From: Chloroflexota bacterium
GTDB taxonomy: Bacteria > Chloroflexota > Anaerolineae > Anaerolineales > Villigracilaceae
Assembly (NCBI GenBank): GCA_021787595.1
Contig: JAJYLQ010000032.1
Location: 1 to 37,514 of the forward strand
DNA: 37,514 nt
Reading direction: 5' to 3'
Part shown: positions 6,935 through 15,191 of the stretch, piece after piece
Layout of the letters: each line of letters opens with the position of its first letter
Position numbering within the stretch: the first letter of the stretch is position 1
Program-made: the position numbers and the translations under genes
Notes under the pieces: model-generated
Database searches by the model: none
What the model was told of the DNA's origin: nothing
The model's input: the letters and a program-made list of their open reading frames with translations, nothing else

Positions 6935-7975
6935 ATGTCACCCGCCAAACGCTCTACCAGCCGCGATGTTGCAAAGTTGGCCGGCGTCTCTCGAACGACC
7001 GTCTCTTTTGTTTTGAACCAGAACGAGGGCGTCAGCATCAGCGCTGCCACGCGCAAGCGTGTGCTCAAAGCCGCCAAAAAGCTCAACTATCATCCGGACG
7101 CGGCGGGACGCAAGCTTGTCAGCGGGAAGTCAGATACGCTCGGCCTCGTGCTGCACCAATCGCCCGAACAGGTTTTTGCGGATGCGTTTTTGCCGCGTGT
7201 GATTTTGGGCGTGGAGCAGGCCGCCATGCAGCGTGGATTTCATGTTCTGCTCAAGCAGGTGGATCCGAAGGACAAAAACGGTTATGCCCGGCTTATCCGC
7301 GAGAATCACGTGGATGGAATCATCCTTTCCGGCCCGCGGCAGGATGATGATGAAATCTTAAGACTCTATCGCGAAGGCGTGCCGGTCATGCTGCTGGGCC
7401 AATTGCCGGACAGCAATCTGCCTTTCGTGGATGTCAACGCGGCCAGCGGCGCGCAGACCGCTGTAAGGCATCTTATCGAGCTGGGCCATAAACGCATCGC
7501 GATGATTACCAACGCGCCGCTTTCGTACACTTCGTCGCAGCAGCGCAGAGACGGATATTTGCAGGCGCTTCGCAGCGCGGACCTGGAAGCGCATCCCGGT
7601 TTGATCAAGGAGGGGAACTACACCCCGGCCAGCGGCTATCAGGCCATGAACGAATTGTTGAACGGATCACTACGCCCGACCGCGGTTTTCATCGCCAGCG
7701 ACGTGGTCGCGATGGGAGCCATTCTCGCGGTCCGCCGCGCCGGGCTGCGGCTCCCGGAGGATGTGGCGATGGTCGGCTTCGACGATATTCCCCTGGCCGA
7801 ATATTTCGACCCGCCGCTGACCACCATCCGCCTTCCCGCGTTCGGGCTGGGATTGGCAGCCGCCGAAAGAGTGATTCAGCTGATCCAGGGAAAGGGTCTG
7901 GATAGCAATGAGGTTTTGATGGAAACAGAACTTATTGTGCGCGAATCTACGGTCAGAAATTTGACACATGCCTGA
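6935..7975 (+). CDS. LacI/GalR-family transcriptional repressor of the sugar transport operon
   Basis: A 346-residue regulator. The N-terminal HTH (about 8-30, TSRDVAKLAGVSRTTVSFVL) is followed by the hinge (…LNYHPDAAGRKL), and then a periplasmic-binding-like effector domain (about 66-340) with the usual LGLVL, DGIILSGPR, TAVFIASDVVAMGA and VGFDDIPLAEYFDPPLTT segments. ATG 6935 gives the canonical N-terminal length. Perfect palindromes in front of this gene and in front of the binding-protein gene indicate that it represses both itself and the transporter. The effector is probably a saccharide or derivative imported by the transporter; trehalose or another alpha-glucoside is a guess from the trehalose synthase at the operon end. 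Confidence 0.93.
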   Translation: MSPAKRSTSRDVAKLAGVSRTTVSFVLNQNEGVSISAATRKRVLKAAKKLNYHPDAAGRKLVSGKSDTLGLVLHQSPEQVFADAFLPRVILGVEQAAMQRGFHVLLKQVDPKDKNGYARLIRENHVDGIILSGPRQDDDEILRLYREGVPVMLLGQLPDSNLPFVDVNAASGAQTAVRHLIELGHKRIAMITNAPLSYTSSQQRRDGYLQALRSADLEAHPGLIKEGNYTPASGYQAMNELLNGSLRPTAVFIASDVVAMGAILAVRRAGLRLPEDVAMVGFDDIPLAEYFDPPLTTIRLPAFGLGLAAAERVIQLIQGKGLDSNEVLMETELIVRESTVRNLTHA

Positions 7976-7998
7976 GATGTTTTTTTGCGCCCATAAGG

Positions 7999-8010
7999 TA
8001 ACACGTGTTA
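7999..8010. promoter_or_regulatory. LacI-family operator O2, upstream of the transporter operon
   Basis: A perfect 12-bp palindrome TAACACGTGTTA identical to the core of O1. It lies 88 bases before the binding-protein start, in the gap between the regulator and the transporter genes. Confidence 0.8.
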
Positions 8011-8097
8011 ATGACGAAAGGAGGTGGTCTGCCCTTAGATTTTTGAACTTGCGCTACGTGAATTCTCAACTCTGATAATCTCAAAAGGAGAAGAAAG

Positions 8098-9471
8098 ATG
8101 AATAAGTTAAGCAAGATACTTGGCTTCGCATTGCTCGCTGCGTTATTCCTGGCTGCATGCGCCCCTGCAACTCCCACAGCGGCCCCTGCAACGCAGGCAC
8201 CCGCGCCAACTCAGGCTCCGGCAACTCAGGCGCCAGCCACACAAGCCCCTGCAACCGCGGCTCCAACACAAGCGCCCGCTTCAAATATTGACTGCAAAGG
8301 CGCAAAATCCGGCGACACGCTGACCATCGTCTATCAATGGTCTGGCAATGAGGAGCAACTCTTCAATACAATCGTCAAGCCTTTAGTGGATGCCTGTGGC
8401 ATTAAGATCAATGCCCAGTCCACCCGCGATGACGCTGTGCTGGATACGATGGTGAAGAGCACACCGCCCGACGTTCTATTCTGGCCGAACCTTAACCCCA
8501 TAAAGCTCTATTCCGATAAGTTGGTGCCGTTGGATACGGATGGCGCCAATGCAGGCAACTATGCCTCGGACTGGATTAACTTGGGCACTTCCAATGGCAA
8601 GCTATTTGCCCTGCCTGCCAAAGCGGATATGAAGACCCTCATCTGGTACAGTCCTACACAATTCAAAGCACTTGGATATACCGTCCCGAAAACCTTCGCC
8701 GACCTGCAGACCTTGGTGGACAAGATGGCTTCGGATGGAAATGTGCCGTGGGCCATGGGCCTCGAAAGCGGTGCCGCCACCGGCTGGACCGGAGCGGACT
8801 TCATCGAGGATCTTCTGCTTGCCACGCAAGGAACCGACTATGTCAACGGCATCATCTCCGGTAAGGTGCCTTACAATGATCCCGGCGTGACGGCTGCCTA
8901 CCAAATCTACCAGAAATGGGCCAGCGATGCGAAGTACACAGTCGGCGGATCGAACGGCACGGTCAGCACGAATTTCAACGACGCGATTCTTCAGGTCTTC
9001 TCGAATCCGCCCAAGGCTATGATGGTTGACAAGGCCACCTTCGCTGCCGGGTCCATCACCAAACAATATCCGAATCTGAAGTATGGCACAGACTACGATG
9101 CGTTTGTGTTCCCCGGCGCAAAGGGCGTGCAAGTAAGCGCCGATTTTATGTATGCCTTCAGCAACAAACCGGCTGCCCAGGCTTTGATCGCTTACTGGAC
9201 CAGCGATTTGGGCGCCCAGAACTTCGCCGCGACGAATTGGGGCCTTTCGCCCAATAAAGCGGGCGCTGGCAAATACACCGATCCGCTGATGACTGCATTG
9301 GGCAATATCTTTGCGAACGCGGGCGGCTACGCCTTTTCCACCGGCGATGCCATCGGTGATCCCTATAGCACCGCACAGTGGAAGGCAGTTGTCAACGTTG
9401 CGCAAGGGCAAGATATCAAAACCAATTTGGATACGGTTGCAGCTGCTCAGGCCCAGTCAATCAAAAAATAG
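8098..9471 (+). CDS. Sugar ABC transporter substrate-binding lipoprotein (family 1)
   Basis: A 457-residue extracytoplasmic solute-binding protein; AAAAGGAG precedes the ATG. A signal peptide ends at lipobox LAAC (Cys21). Residues about 22-63 are an Ala/Pro/Thr/Gln linker (ATQAPATQAPATQAP). The binding domain starts at about residue 73 (GDTLTIVYQW) and has the family-1 features PPDVLFWPNLN, KLFALPAKADMKTLIWYSP and KAMMVDKATFAAG. It delivers a carbohydrate to the two permeases encoded next. No ATP-binding subunit gene is present here, so a shared MsiK-like ATPase elsewhere is likely. Substrate specificity cannot be read from the sequence; the operon context favours an alpha-glucoside. Confidence 0.92.
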   Translation: MNKLSKILGFALLAALFLAACAPATPTAAPATQAPAPTQAPATQAPATQAPATAAPTQAPASNIDCKGAKSGDTLTIVYQWSGNEEQLFNTIVKPLVDACGIKINAQSTRDDAVLDTMVKSTPPDVLFWPNLNPIKLYSDKLVPLDTDGANAGNYASDWINLGTSNGKLFALPAKADMKTLIWYSPTQFKALGYTVPKTFADLQTLVDKMASDGNVPWAMGLESGAATGWTGADFIEDLLLATQGTDYVNGIISGKVPYNDPGVTAAYQIYQKWASDAKYTVGGSNGTVSTNFNDAILQVFSNPPKAMMVDKATFAAGSITKQYPNLKYGTDYDAFVFPGAKGVQVSADFMYAFSNKPAAQALIAYWTSDLGAQNFAATNWGLSPNKAGAGKYTDPLMTALGNIFANAGGYAFSTGDAIGDPYSTAQWKAVVNVAQGQDIKTNLDTVAAAQAQSIKK

Positions 9472-9509
9472 AGTAGCGAATCCAGAAAAAGTAGAGTCTG
9501 AATAAGCGA

Positions 9510-9537
9510 CCGGGGCATATTCAAAGATATGCCCCGG
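9510..9537 (+). terminator. Intercistronic hairpin after the binding-protein gene
   Basis: A perfect 11-bp GC-rich stem CCGGGGCATAT / ATATGCCCCGG with loop TCAAAG, not followed by a T-run. It probably protects the upstream mRNA and allows excess binding protein relative to permeases rather than fully terminating. Confidence 0.65.
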
Positions 9538-9562
9538 CTCGCCCCGCAAGGATGGAGGAGCA

Positions 9563-10471
9563 ATGGTTCCAAAAATCATGAAGCAGGGACGGCTGGCGCC
9601 ATGGCTATACTTGTTGCCATCGCTGATCCTGATGACCATCTTTATCGTTTATCCGACGTTTGCCACAATTCGATTGAGCCTCCTCGACGCGCATAGCGTA
9701 AACTCTGCGGCAACGACTTGTCAACCCGGTCAACCTTGCTGGGGAATCTTCGAGAACTATCGCTACGCACTCACGAACCCGGAAATGTTGGCAGCCCTAC
9801 GCAATAATGCGCTGTGGATTCTGTTGATGGTCCCCGGAACAATCATCGGTGCGTTGTTCTTTGCGCTTCTGGCCGACCGCGTACCCTATGAGAATCTGGC
9901 AAAATCCATCATCTTCATGCCCATGGCTATTTCTTTCGTAGGGGCAAGTGTTATCTGGCGTTTTGTCTACGATTTTCGGAGCAGCGGCCCTCAAATTGGC
10001 ATTCTGAACGGGATCATCACGGCATTTGGCGGGCAGCCTGTCGCCTGGCTGAGCGCGCCAATTATCAATAACTTTTGTCTCATGCTGGTCGGCGTTTGGC
10101 TGTGGGCCGGCTTTTGCATGACGATATTGTCCGCGGCGATAAAAGGAGTTCCTGCCGAGATCCTGGAGGCGGCCCGCGTGGACGGAGCAAATGAATTCCA
10201 GGTTTTTGGCAATATCCTGTTGCCTTCCATCATGCCGACAATCGTCGTTGTCACCACCACGATGACGATCATCATTCTGAAAGTCTTCGATGTGGTTTAT
10301 GTGATGACCGGCGGTTATTTCGATACGGAAGTCATCGCCAATCGCATGTTCGAATTGATCGTTACAAATGCGGGCCAATCCACTGCCATTGCTGTCGTTT
10401 TGATCGTGTTGACCATTCCCATCATGATTTTCAATGTGCAACGATTCCGCAGGGAGGAGGCCGCGCGATGA
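9563..10471 (+). CDS. Sugar ABC transporter permease, MalF/UgpA type
   Basis: A 302-residue membrane protein with six predicted TM segments, the first at about 15-35. The cytoplasmic EAA loop is at about 199-225 (EILEAARVDGANEFQVFGNILLPSIMP begins it), the contact site for the ATPase. The first extracytoplasmic loop holds a CQPGQPC pair (Cys53, Cys59), which could form a disulfide; cysteines also occur in the equivalent loop of the partner permease. GGAGGAGC precedes the ATG. Its stop overlaps the next start by four bases (ATGA), indicating translational coupling with the partner permease. Confidence 0.93.
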   Translation: MVPKIMKQGRLAPWLYLLPSLILMTIFIVYPTFATIRLSLLDAHSVNSAATTCQPGQPCWGIFENYRYALTNPEMLAALRNNALWILLMVPGTIIGALFFALLADRVPYENLAKSIIFMPMAISFVGASVIWRFVYDFRSSGPQIGILNGIITAFGGQPVAWLSAPIINNFCLMLVGVWLWAGFCMTILSAAIKGVPAEILEAARVDGANEFQVFGNILLPSIMPTIVVVTTTMTIIILKVFDVVYVMTGGYFDTEVIANRMFELIVTNAGQSTAIAVVLIVLTIPIMIFNVQRFRREEAAR

Positions 10472-11685
10472 ATCCCCTCAGCCGACTTAACAAATTCTTT
10501 GGCAAACTGCCCGTTCATTTTGCCGTGATCCTGATGTGTCTGTTATGGGTCATTCCAACGCTGGGCCTGTTTGTTACTTCTTTCCGCCCGCGTGAAGCCG
10601 TGCTCACCGGCGGTTGGTGGACCGTATTCCTGCCTCAGCCTCAGGCGGTTGGCCAGCCCGAATACACTAAATATTGTTCCTCTTGTCACGGCGCGAACGG
10701 TAAAGCCATCGCTTCCGCCGATCTGTCGAATCCAAGCGTTGTAAACCAGTATCAAAGCGCTGCCAGTTTGTTGATCATGTTGCGTGAACCGATCAACGGC
10801 CAGCCGCATCTTCTCAACCCAACTCTTCCTTCAACTCCGAAAGATGCGCTCAATACATTGACGCCGGTACTGACCTATCTTCAGACTCTTTCAGGCCAAA
10901 AACAGGCATCGAGTCAATTCACCCTCAACAATTACGTGGACGCCATTGTGGGATACAAAGGCACTACTGACTATTTGCCGGACTGTCAAAACAAAGTGCC
11001 TAGCACCCTGGCTGTGATGAACTGCAACGCCAGTGATATTCTCAATCCGGCGGGGATCGGCGCCGCCTTTATTAACACATTCATTGTTGTCATACCCGCC
11101 ACGCTCTTTCCCATCATTTTTGCCGCGCTGGCTGCTTATGCTTTTGCCTGGTTGGACTTCAAGGGCCGCCAATGGATATTCGCTTTATTGATCGGCCTGC
11201 AAATCGTACCGCTGCAGATGGCCTTGGTTCCGATCGCACAACTTTATGTTCAGCTTGGGATGCAAAGCACATTTCTGGGAATATGGCTTTTCCATACCGG
11301 CTTTGGCCTGCCTTATGCCATCTACCTGATGCGGAACTTCATCGGCTCGCTGCCGCGCGAGATTTTTGAATCCGCGTATTTGGACGGCGCAAACCATTGG
11401 GCTGCGTTTCGACGGCTCGCTCTGCCATTGGCAATGCCGGCGATTGCTTCGCTGGGCATTTATCAGTTCCTTTGGGTCTGGAACGATTTCTTGGTTGCCA
11501 AGATTTTCCTGACCACCCACCCGGTGTTGACAGTGCAAATTCAAAACTTGATTGACCCGTTGGGCCGAAATTGGAATATTTTGACTGGAGCAGCCTTTCT
11601 TTCCTTCATCATCCCCATGGTCGTTTTTATCGCTTTCCAGCGCTACTTCGTGCGCGGACTACTGGCTGGATCTGTGAAAGGATAG
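10468..11685 (+). CDS. Sugar ABC transporter permease (MalG type) with inserted c-type cytochrome-like domain
   Basis: A 405-residue protein, about 110-130 residues longer than usual MalG-type permeases. TM1 is at about 17-38, then GWWTVF (49-54). The normal continuation FTLNNYVDAI appears only at 151-160. Between them lies an ~80-residue segment (about 63-142) with the haem motif CSSCH (Cys70, Cys73, His74), an SADLSNP segment and a C-terminal helix PVLTYLQTLS, i.e. a class I monohaem cytochrome c. Where the distal Met is usual (T-P-M-P) this protein has Q-P-H-L, so His114 may be the sixth ligand; Met104 is an alternative. The loop also has Cys172 and Cys186. The rest is ordinary: the EAA loop at about 298-324 (EIFESAYLDGANHW) and six TMs in total. 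The insertion lies outside the membrane, where haem c is attached. The reading frame is continuous through both junctions. Confidence 0.92.
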   Translation: MNPLSRLNKFFGKLPVHFAVILMCLLWVIPTLGLFVTSFRPREAVLTGGWWTVFLPQPQAVGQPEYTKYCSSCHGANGKAIASADLSNPSVVNQYQSAASLLIMLREPINGQPHLLNPTLPSTPKDALNTLTPVLTYLQTLSGQKQASSQFTLNNYVDAIVGYKGTTDYLPDCQNKVPSTLAVMNCNASDILNPAGIGAAFINTFIVVIPATLFPIIFAALAAYAFAWLDFKGRQWIFALLIGLQIVPLQMALVPIAQLYVQLGMQSTFLGIWLFHTGFGLPYAIYLMRNFIGSLPREIFESAYLDGANHWAAFRRLALPLAMPAIASLGIYQFLWVWNDFLVAKIFLTTHPVLTVQIQNLIDPLGRNWNILTGAAFLSFIIPMVVFIAFQRYFVRGLLAGSVKG

Positions 11686-11700
11686 AATCTCGAAAATATA

Positions 11701-13305
11701 ATGGAAGTTCCACATTGGTATAAGAATGCGGTTTTCTATGAAGTCTATGTCCGTGCCTTCTACGATCACAGCGGCGACGGACATGGTGATTTTCGGGGGC
11801 TGACCCAAAAGCTGGATTACCTGCAAGACCTCGGCGTTGACTGTCTGTGGCTGATGCCGACCTATCCGTCACCGCTCAAGGACGATGGATATGACATTGC
11901 GGATTATTGCGGGATTCATCCCAGCTACGGCACGCTGGACGATTTCAAATCCCTGCTCGACGCGGCTCATGCCCGGAATATCCGCATCATCATGGACCTC
12001 GTGCTGAATCACACCTCCGATCAGCATCCCTGGTTCCAGGCCGCCCGCGCGGACCGCAACTCGCGTTACCGCGATTATTATGTCTGGAGCGATACGGACG
12101 AAAAATATCGCGGGGCGCGCATCATCTTCGTTGACACCGAGCGTTCCAACTGGACCTGGGACCCGGTCGCGGGTCAATTTTTCTGGCACCGCTTTTATTC
12201 ATCCCAGCCCGATTTGAATTACGACAATCCCGCGGTGCAGGAAGAAATCCTGAAAGTGATCAGTTTCTGGCTCGATATGGGCGTGGATGGATTCCGCGCG
12301 GATGCCGTGCCTTATCTTTTCGAGCGCGAGGGGACAAGCTGCGAGAACCTTCCTGAAACACACACGCTTCTGAAAAGACTCCGCCGGTTCATTGACGAAA
12401 ATTATCCGGGCCGCATTTTGCTCTGCGAAGCGAATCAATGGCCGCGCGAAGTTCGTTCGTATTTCGGGAACGATGACGAATTCCACATGGCGTTCCACTT
12501 TCCGCTGATGCCGCGCATCTTCATGTCCATTCGACGCGGCGACGCGGAACCAATCCGCTGGGTGCTGGAACAAACGCCGCCGATCCCAAACAATACGCAA
12601 TGGTGCGCGTTTCTTCGCAACCACGACGAGCTGACTTTGGAAATGGTCGGCGAGGAAGAGCGGCAGTGGATGTGGCGCGAGTATGCGCCCGATCCGCGCA
12701 TGAGATTGAATCTCGGCATCCGCCGCCGGTTGGCCCCTTTGCTCGATAACGATCGCCGCAGGATCGAATTGGCGAATTCGCTGCTTTTCACCATGCCGGG
12801 CTCGCCCATCATTTATTATGGCGATGAGATCGGAATGGGCGATAACATCCTGCTGCATGACCGCAACGGTGTCCGCACGCCGATGCAGTGGAATATCGGC
12901 TTCAATGCTGGTTTTTCGAACGCCGATGAAATCTACGCGCCCATCATTGATAATTCGGTATTCAAATTGCGGGAAGTCAATGTCGAGACGCAGCACGGCG
13001 ACCCGGACTCGCTTTTGCAAACCATGCGGCGGATGATCGCGGCGCGCAAAAAACATCCCACGCTCGGGTGCGGAAATCTGGAATGGCTCGATTGCGGCAC
13101 GCGCAGTGTGGCGGCTTATTCGCGCGCCTTCCAGCAGGAGCGGCTGGTGATCTTGAATAACTTGAGCGATGGTCGGCAATCGGTCAATATAAAGTTATCA
13201 GGACAAACTTTTACGGATGTTTTGAGAAATAAAAAATTTGAAGCTGCGAATGGACAGCTTCAAATCAATTTACAGCCGTATGAATATCTCTGGCTTGAGG
13301 GATGA
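11701..13305 (+). CDS. treS: Trehalose synthase-like GH13 enzyme (maltose alpha-D-glucosyltransferase)
   Basis: A 534-residue GH13 alpha-amylase-family enzyme. The start [20 protein letters not shown], and [31 protein letters not shown], follow the TreS pattern. Catalytic residues: nucleophile Asp201 ([11 protein letters not shown]), acid/base Glu243 (LLCEANQWP) and Asp309 (FLRNHDE). [16 protein letters not shown] and [11 protein letters not shown] are also typical of the TreS/oligo-1,6-glucosidase group. TreS interconverts maltose and trehalose in the cytoplasm. There is no fused maltokinase. It starts 15 bases after the permease stop and is the last gene of the operon. A related GH13 specificity such as an alpha-glucosidase is possible; the TreS call is from overall pattern. 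Confidence 0.85.
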   Translation: MEVPHWYKNAVFYEVYVRAFYDHSGDGHGDFRGLTQKLDYLQDLGVDCLWLMPTYPSPLKDDGYDIADYCGIHPSYGTLDDFKSLLDAAHARNIRIIMDLVLNHTSDQHPWFQAARADRNSRYRDYYVWSDTDEKYRGARIIFVDTERSNWTWDPVAGQFFWHRFYSSQPDLNYDNPAVQEEILKVISFWLDMGVDGFRADAVPYLFEREGTSCENLPETHTLLKRLRRFIDENYPGRILLCEANQWPREVRSYFGNDDEFHMAFHFPLMPRIFMSIRRGDAEPIRWVLEQTPPIPNNTQWCAFLRNHDELTLEMVGEEERQWMWREYAPDPRMRLNLGIRRRLAPLLDNDRRRIELANSLLFTMPGSPIIYYGDEIGMGDNILLHDRNGVRTPMQWNIGFNAGFSNADEIYAPIIDNSVFKLREVNVETQHGDPDSLLQTMRRMIAARKKHPTLGCGNLEWLDCGTRSVAAYSRAFQQERLVILNNLSDGRQSVNIKLSGQTFTDVLRNKKFEAANGQLQINLQPYEYLWLEG

Positions 13306-13338
13306 ATAATTTTGTTGACAAAAAATGTAGGGGCGGCC

Positions 13339-13368
13339 AGTAGGGGCGACTGGCCAGTCGCCCCTACT
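13339..13368. repeat. Perfect 30-bp palindrome at the treS/pyk convergent junction
   Basis: AGTAGGGGCGACTGG followed by its exact reverse complement. It overlaps the stop codon of the pyruvate kinase gene (13364-13366). Position between convergent genes fits a bidirectional terminator, but there is no clean T-run. The GTAGGGGCG arm resembles the palindrome found inside argF at 19257-19283 (GTAGGGACGGGGT). Confidence 0.65.
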
Positions 13369-14800
13369 CTCCAACTGTGTGCAGCAGCGCCATGTTCGGC
13401 GGGCGGACTGAACCAACAGGATAGCCGCATACCAAAACGACCTGATCGCCCGATTGCACAATTTCGGACCTCATCAGCGCGGTATCAACCAGTTGGAGCA
13501 TTTCTTCCAGTGAATTTGCAAAAGGAACGCGATGCGGCCGTACGCCCCACAAAAACGTCAGCCGCCGGTAGGTTTCATCGCTGGGCGTGAAAGCCAGGAT
13601 CGGCACGCGCGGCCGGATCTTCGACATCAGCCAGGCGGTTTGGCCCTGCGTTGTGAACGACGCGACTGCCGTGACGTTTTGGTCGCTTGCCAGAACCTGC
13701 GCGGCGCGCGTCATCGAAGCCGCGTCGCTGGTTTCGAATCCCTGGACCGCTCCCGATTCTTTTCCCCATTCTGCGAAGTTACATTCCGCCTCGCGTACGA
13801 TGCGATCCATCATCTGAACGGCTTCCACCGGATACCTTCCCGAAGCTGATTCAGCGGACAGCATGACCGCATCGGTTCCGTCAAAAATGGCGTTGGCTAC
13901 ATCCGAGGCTTCGGCCCGCGTGGGGAGCGGATTCGTAATCATCGACTCCAACATCTGTGTGGCGGTGATCACCAGTTTTGCGCGTGCGTTCGCGGCGCGG
14001 ATGATCTGCTTTTGCAAAGCAGGCACGCGCTCCGGCGGAAGTTCCACGCCGAGATCGCCGCGCGCCACCATCACACCGTCCACATTATCGAGAATCGCGT
14101 CCAGGTTATCAATCGCTTCCGGCTTTTCGAGTTTGGCGATCAACAAAGGCTGGCGCCTGCCATTCGAGAATCGCTCCATCGCGTAACGGACTTTCTTTAC
14201 ATCGTCCGCCGTGCGGACGAAAGAAATGGCCACCGCGTCCGCATTTTGGGAAATGCCAAAGGCAAGATCCGCCTCGTCTTTTTCGGTGAAGCCTGCGATC
14301 CGCAATCGGACGCCGGGCAGGTTGATTCCCTTGTGCGAGGTCAGCGGGCCGCCAACGACAACACGCGCTTTCAACGCGCGCTCTTTGACGGAAACGACTT
14401 CCAGCGTGAGCCGCCCATCATCGAGCAGGAGCCGCTCCGAGGTCCGGACGGAATCGAACAGTTGCCGAAAGTCCACAGGGATTTGTTTGCCGGTGTCGTC
14501 CGGCGGCTCTGTCCCGGTCGCGTACAGACTGACCATCTCCCCTTCGGATAATTGAAGCGGCGATGGCAATTCGCCCACGCGTATCTTTGGGCCTTGCAAA
14601 TCCTGCAAAATGCCGACCGGGATTTCCAGCTTCTCTGATACGCGGCGGATGGTCGCGATGCGCGCCGCGTGTTCTTCGTGCGTGCCATGCGAAAAATTCA
14701 TGCGCGCAACGTTCACGCCGGCTTGAATCAATTTTTCGAGAATAACTTCATCCTGGCTGGCCGGCCCAATGGTTGCGACGATCTTGGCTTTACGATCCAT
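13364..14800 (-). CDS. pyk: Pyruvate kinase
   Basis: A 478-residue enzyme of normal length for glycolysis: phosphoenolpyruvate + ADP to pyruvate + ATP. It starts MDRKAKIVATIGPAS, and has the N-terminal NFSHGTHEEH segment, the catalytic LIAKLEKPEAIDN region with the conserved Lys, GVMVARGDLGVELP for Mg binding, and the diagnostic signature TATQMLESMI...PTRAEASDVANA. The C-terminal allosteric domain (about 360-478) is present and ends with GYPVGSVRPPNMALLHTV. AAAGGAAATC precedes the ATG. No phosphohistidine (PEP-utiliser) extension is present. It is a single-gene unit, convergent with the treS operon. Confidence 0.97.
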   Translation of the reverse strand: MDRKAKIVATIGPASQDEVILEKLIQAGVNVARMNFSHGTHEEHAARIATIRRVSEKLEIPVGILQDLQGPKIRVGELPSPLQLSEGEMVSLYATGTEPPDDTGKQIPVDFRQLFDSVRTSERLLLDDGRLTLEVVSVKERALKARVVVGGPLTSHKGINLPGVRLRIAGFTEKDEADLAFGISQNADAVAISFVRTADDVKKVRYAMERFSNGRRQPLLIAKLEKPEAIDNLDAILDNVDGVMVARGDLGVELPPERVPALQKQIIRAANARAKLVITATQMLESMITNPLPTRAEASDVANAIFDGTDAVMLSAESASGRYPVEAVQMMDRIVREAECNFAEWGKESGAVQGFETSDAASMTRAAQVLASDQNVTAVASFTTQGQTAWLMSKIRPRVPILAFTPSDETYRRLTFLWGVRPHRVPFANSLEEMLQLVDTALMRSEIVQSGDQVVLVCGYPVGSVRPPNMALLHTVGE

Positions 14801-15191
14801 GATTTCCTTTCGATAATATTTATATCACGAAAGAACACGCGGGTCCGATAAAAGTTGTGGGGTTCATTGGGAATTGCCGTGATGGACCAGCATATTTGGC
14901 GGCATGATGTAGGTCAAATTGGCAATTTGACCTACGGCTGGCAGCGCACCACGGCAAGTCCCAGAGAGCCAGTTGTGGTTGTGTCTCCGCGCCAAAACAT
15001 TTCCGGATTCAGGCAGGGCGGACTTTGGCGCGTAATAAAACAGACTGAATCCGCGTTCCGTTTTTTCCGCCGCACAAAACTCCGCGTGAATCCGTGTTTT
15101 CCGTGTCCAATGTTCGAAATGTACGGCGGCGAGTGCGGCATCAAAAAGCCCGACAGAACGCCGGGCTTTTGATCGGGTGTGGATGCCGGAA
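14801..15191. other. Intergenic region, no gene
   Basis: This 391-base gap holds the pyk upstream region, a hairpin (GTAGGTCAAATT / AATTTGACCTAC, 14909-14920 and 14924-14935, loop GGC) and the terminator of the CoA-transferase gene near its right end. No ORF with a ribosome binding site or recognisable protein was found. Confidence 0.6.
15144..15170 (-). terminator. Terminator of the acetyl-CoA hydrolase/transferase gene
   Basis: A 9-bp stem AAAAGCCCG / CGGGCTTTT with a 9-base loop. Read leftwards it ends in TTTTT, 22 bases after the stop at 15192. Confidence 0.75.

Noticed and set aside
11185-13179. Long minus-strand frames opposite the permease and trehalose synthase genes
   Set aside because: They are mirror frames of GC-rich coding sequence; the plus-strand proteins have full catalytic motifs.
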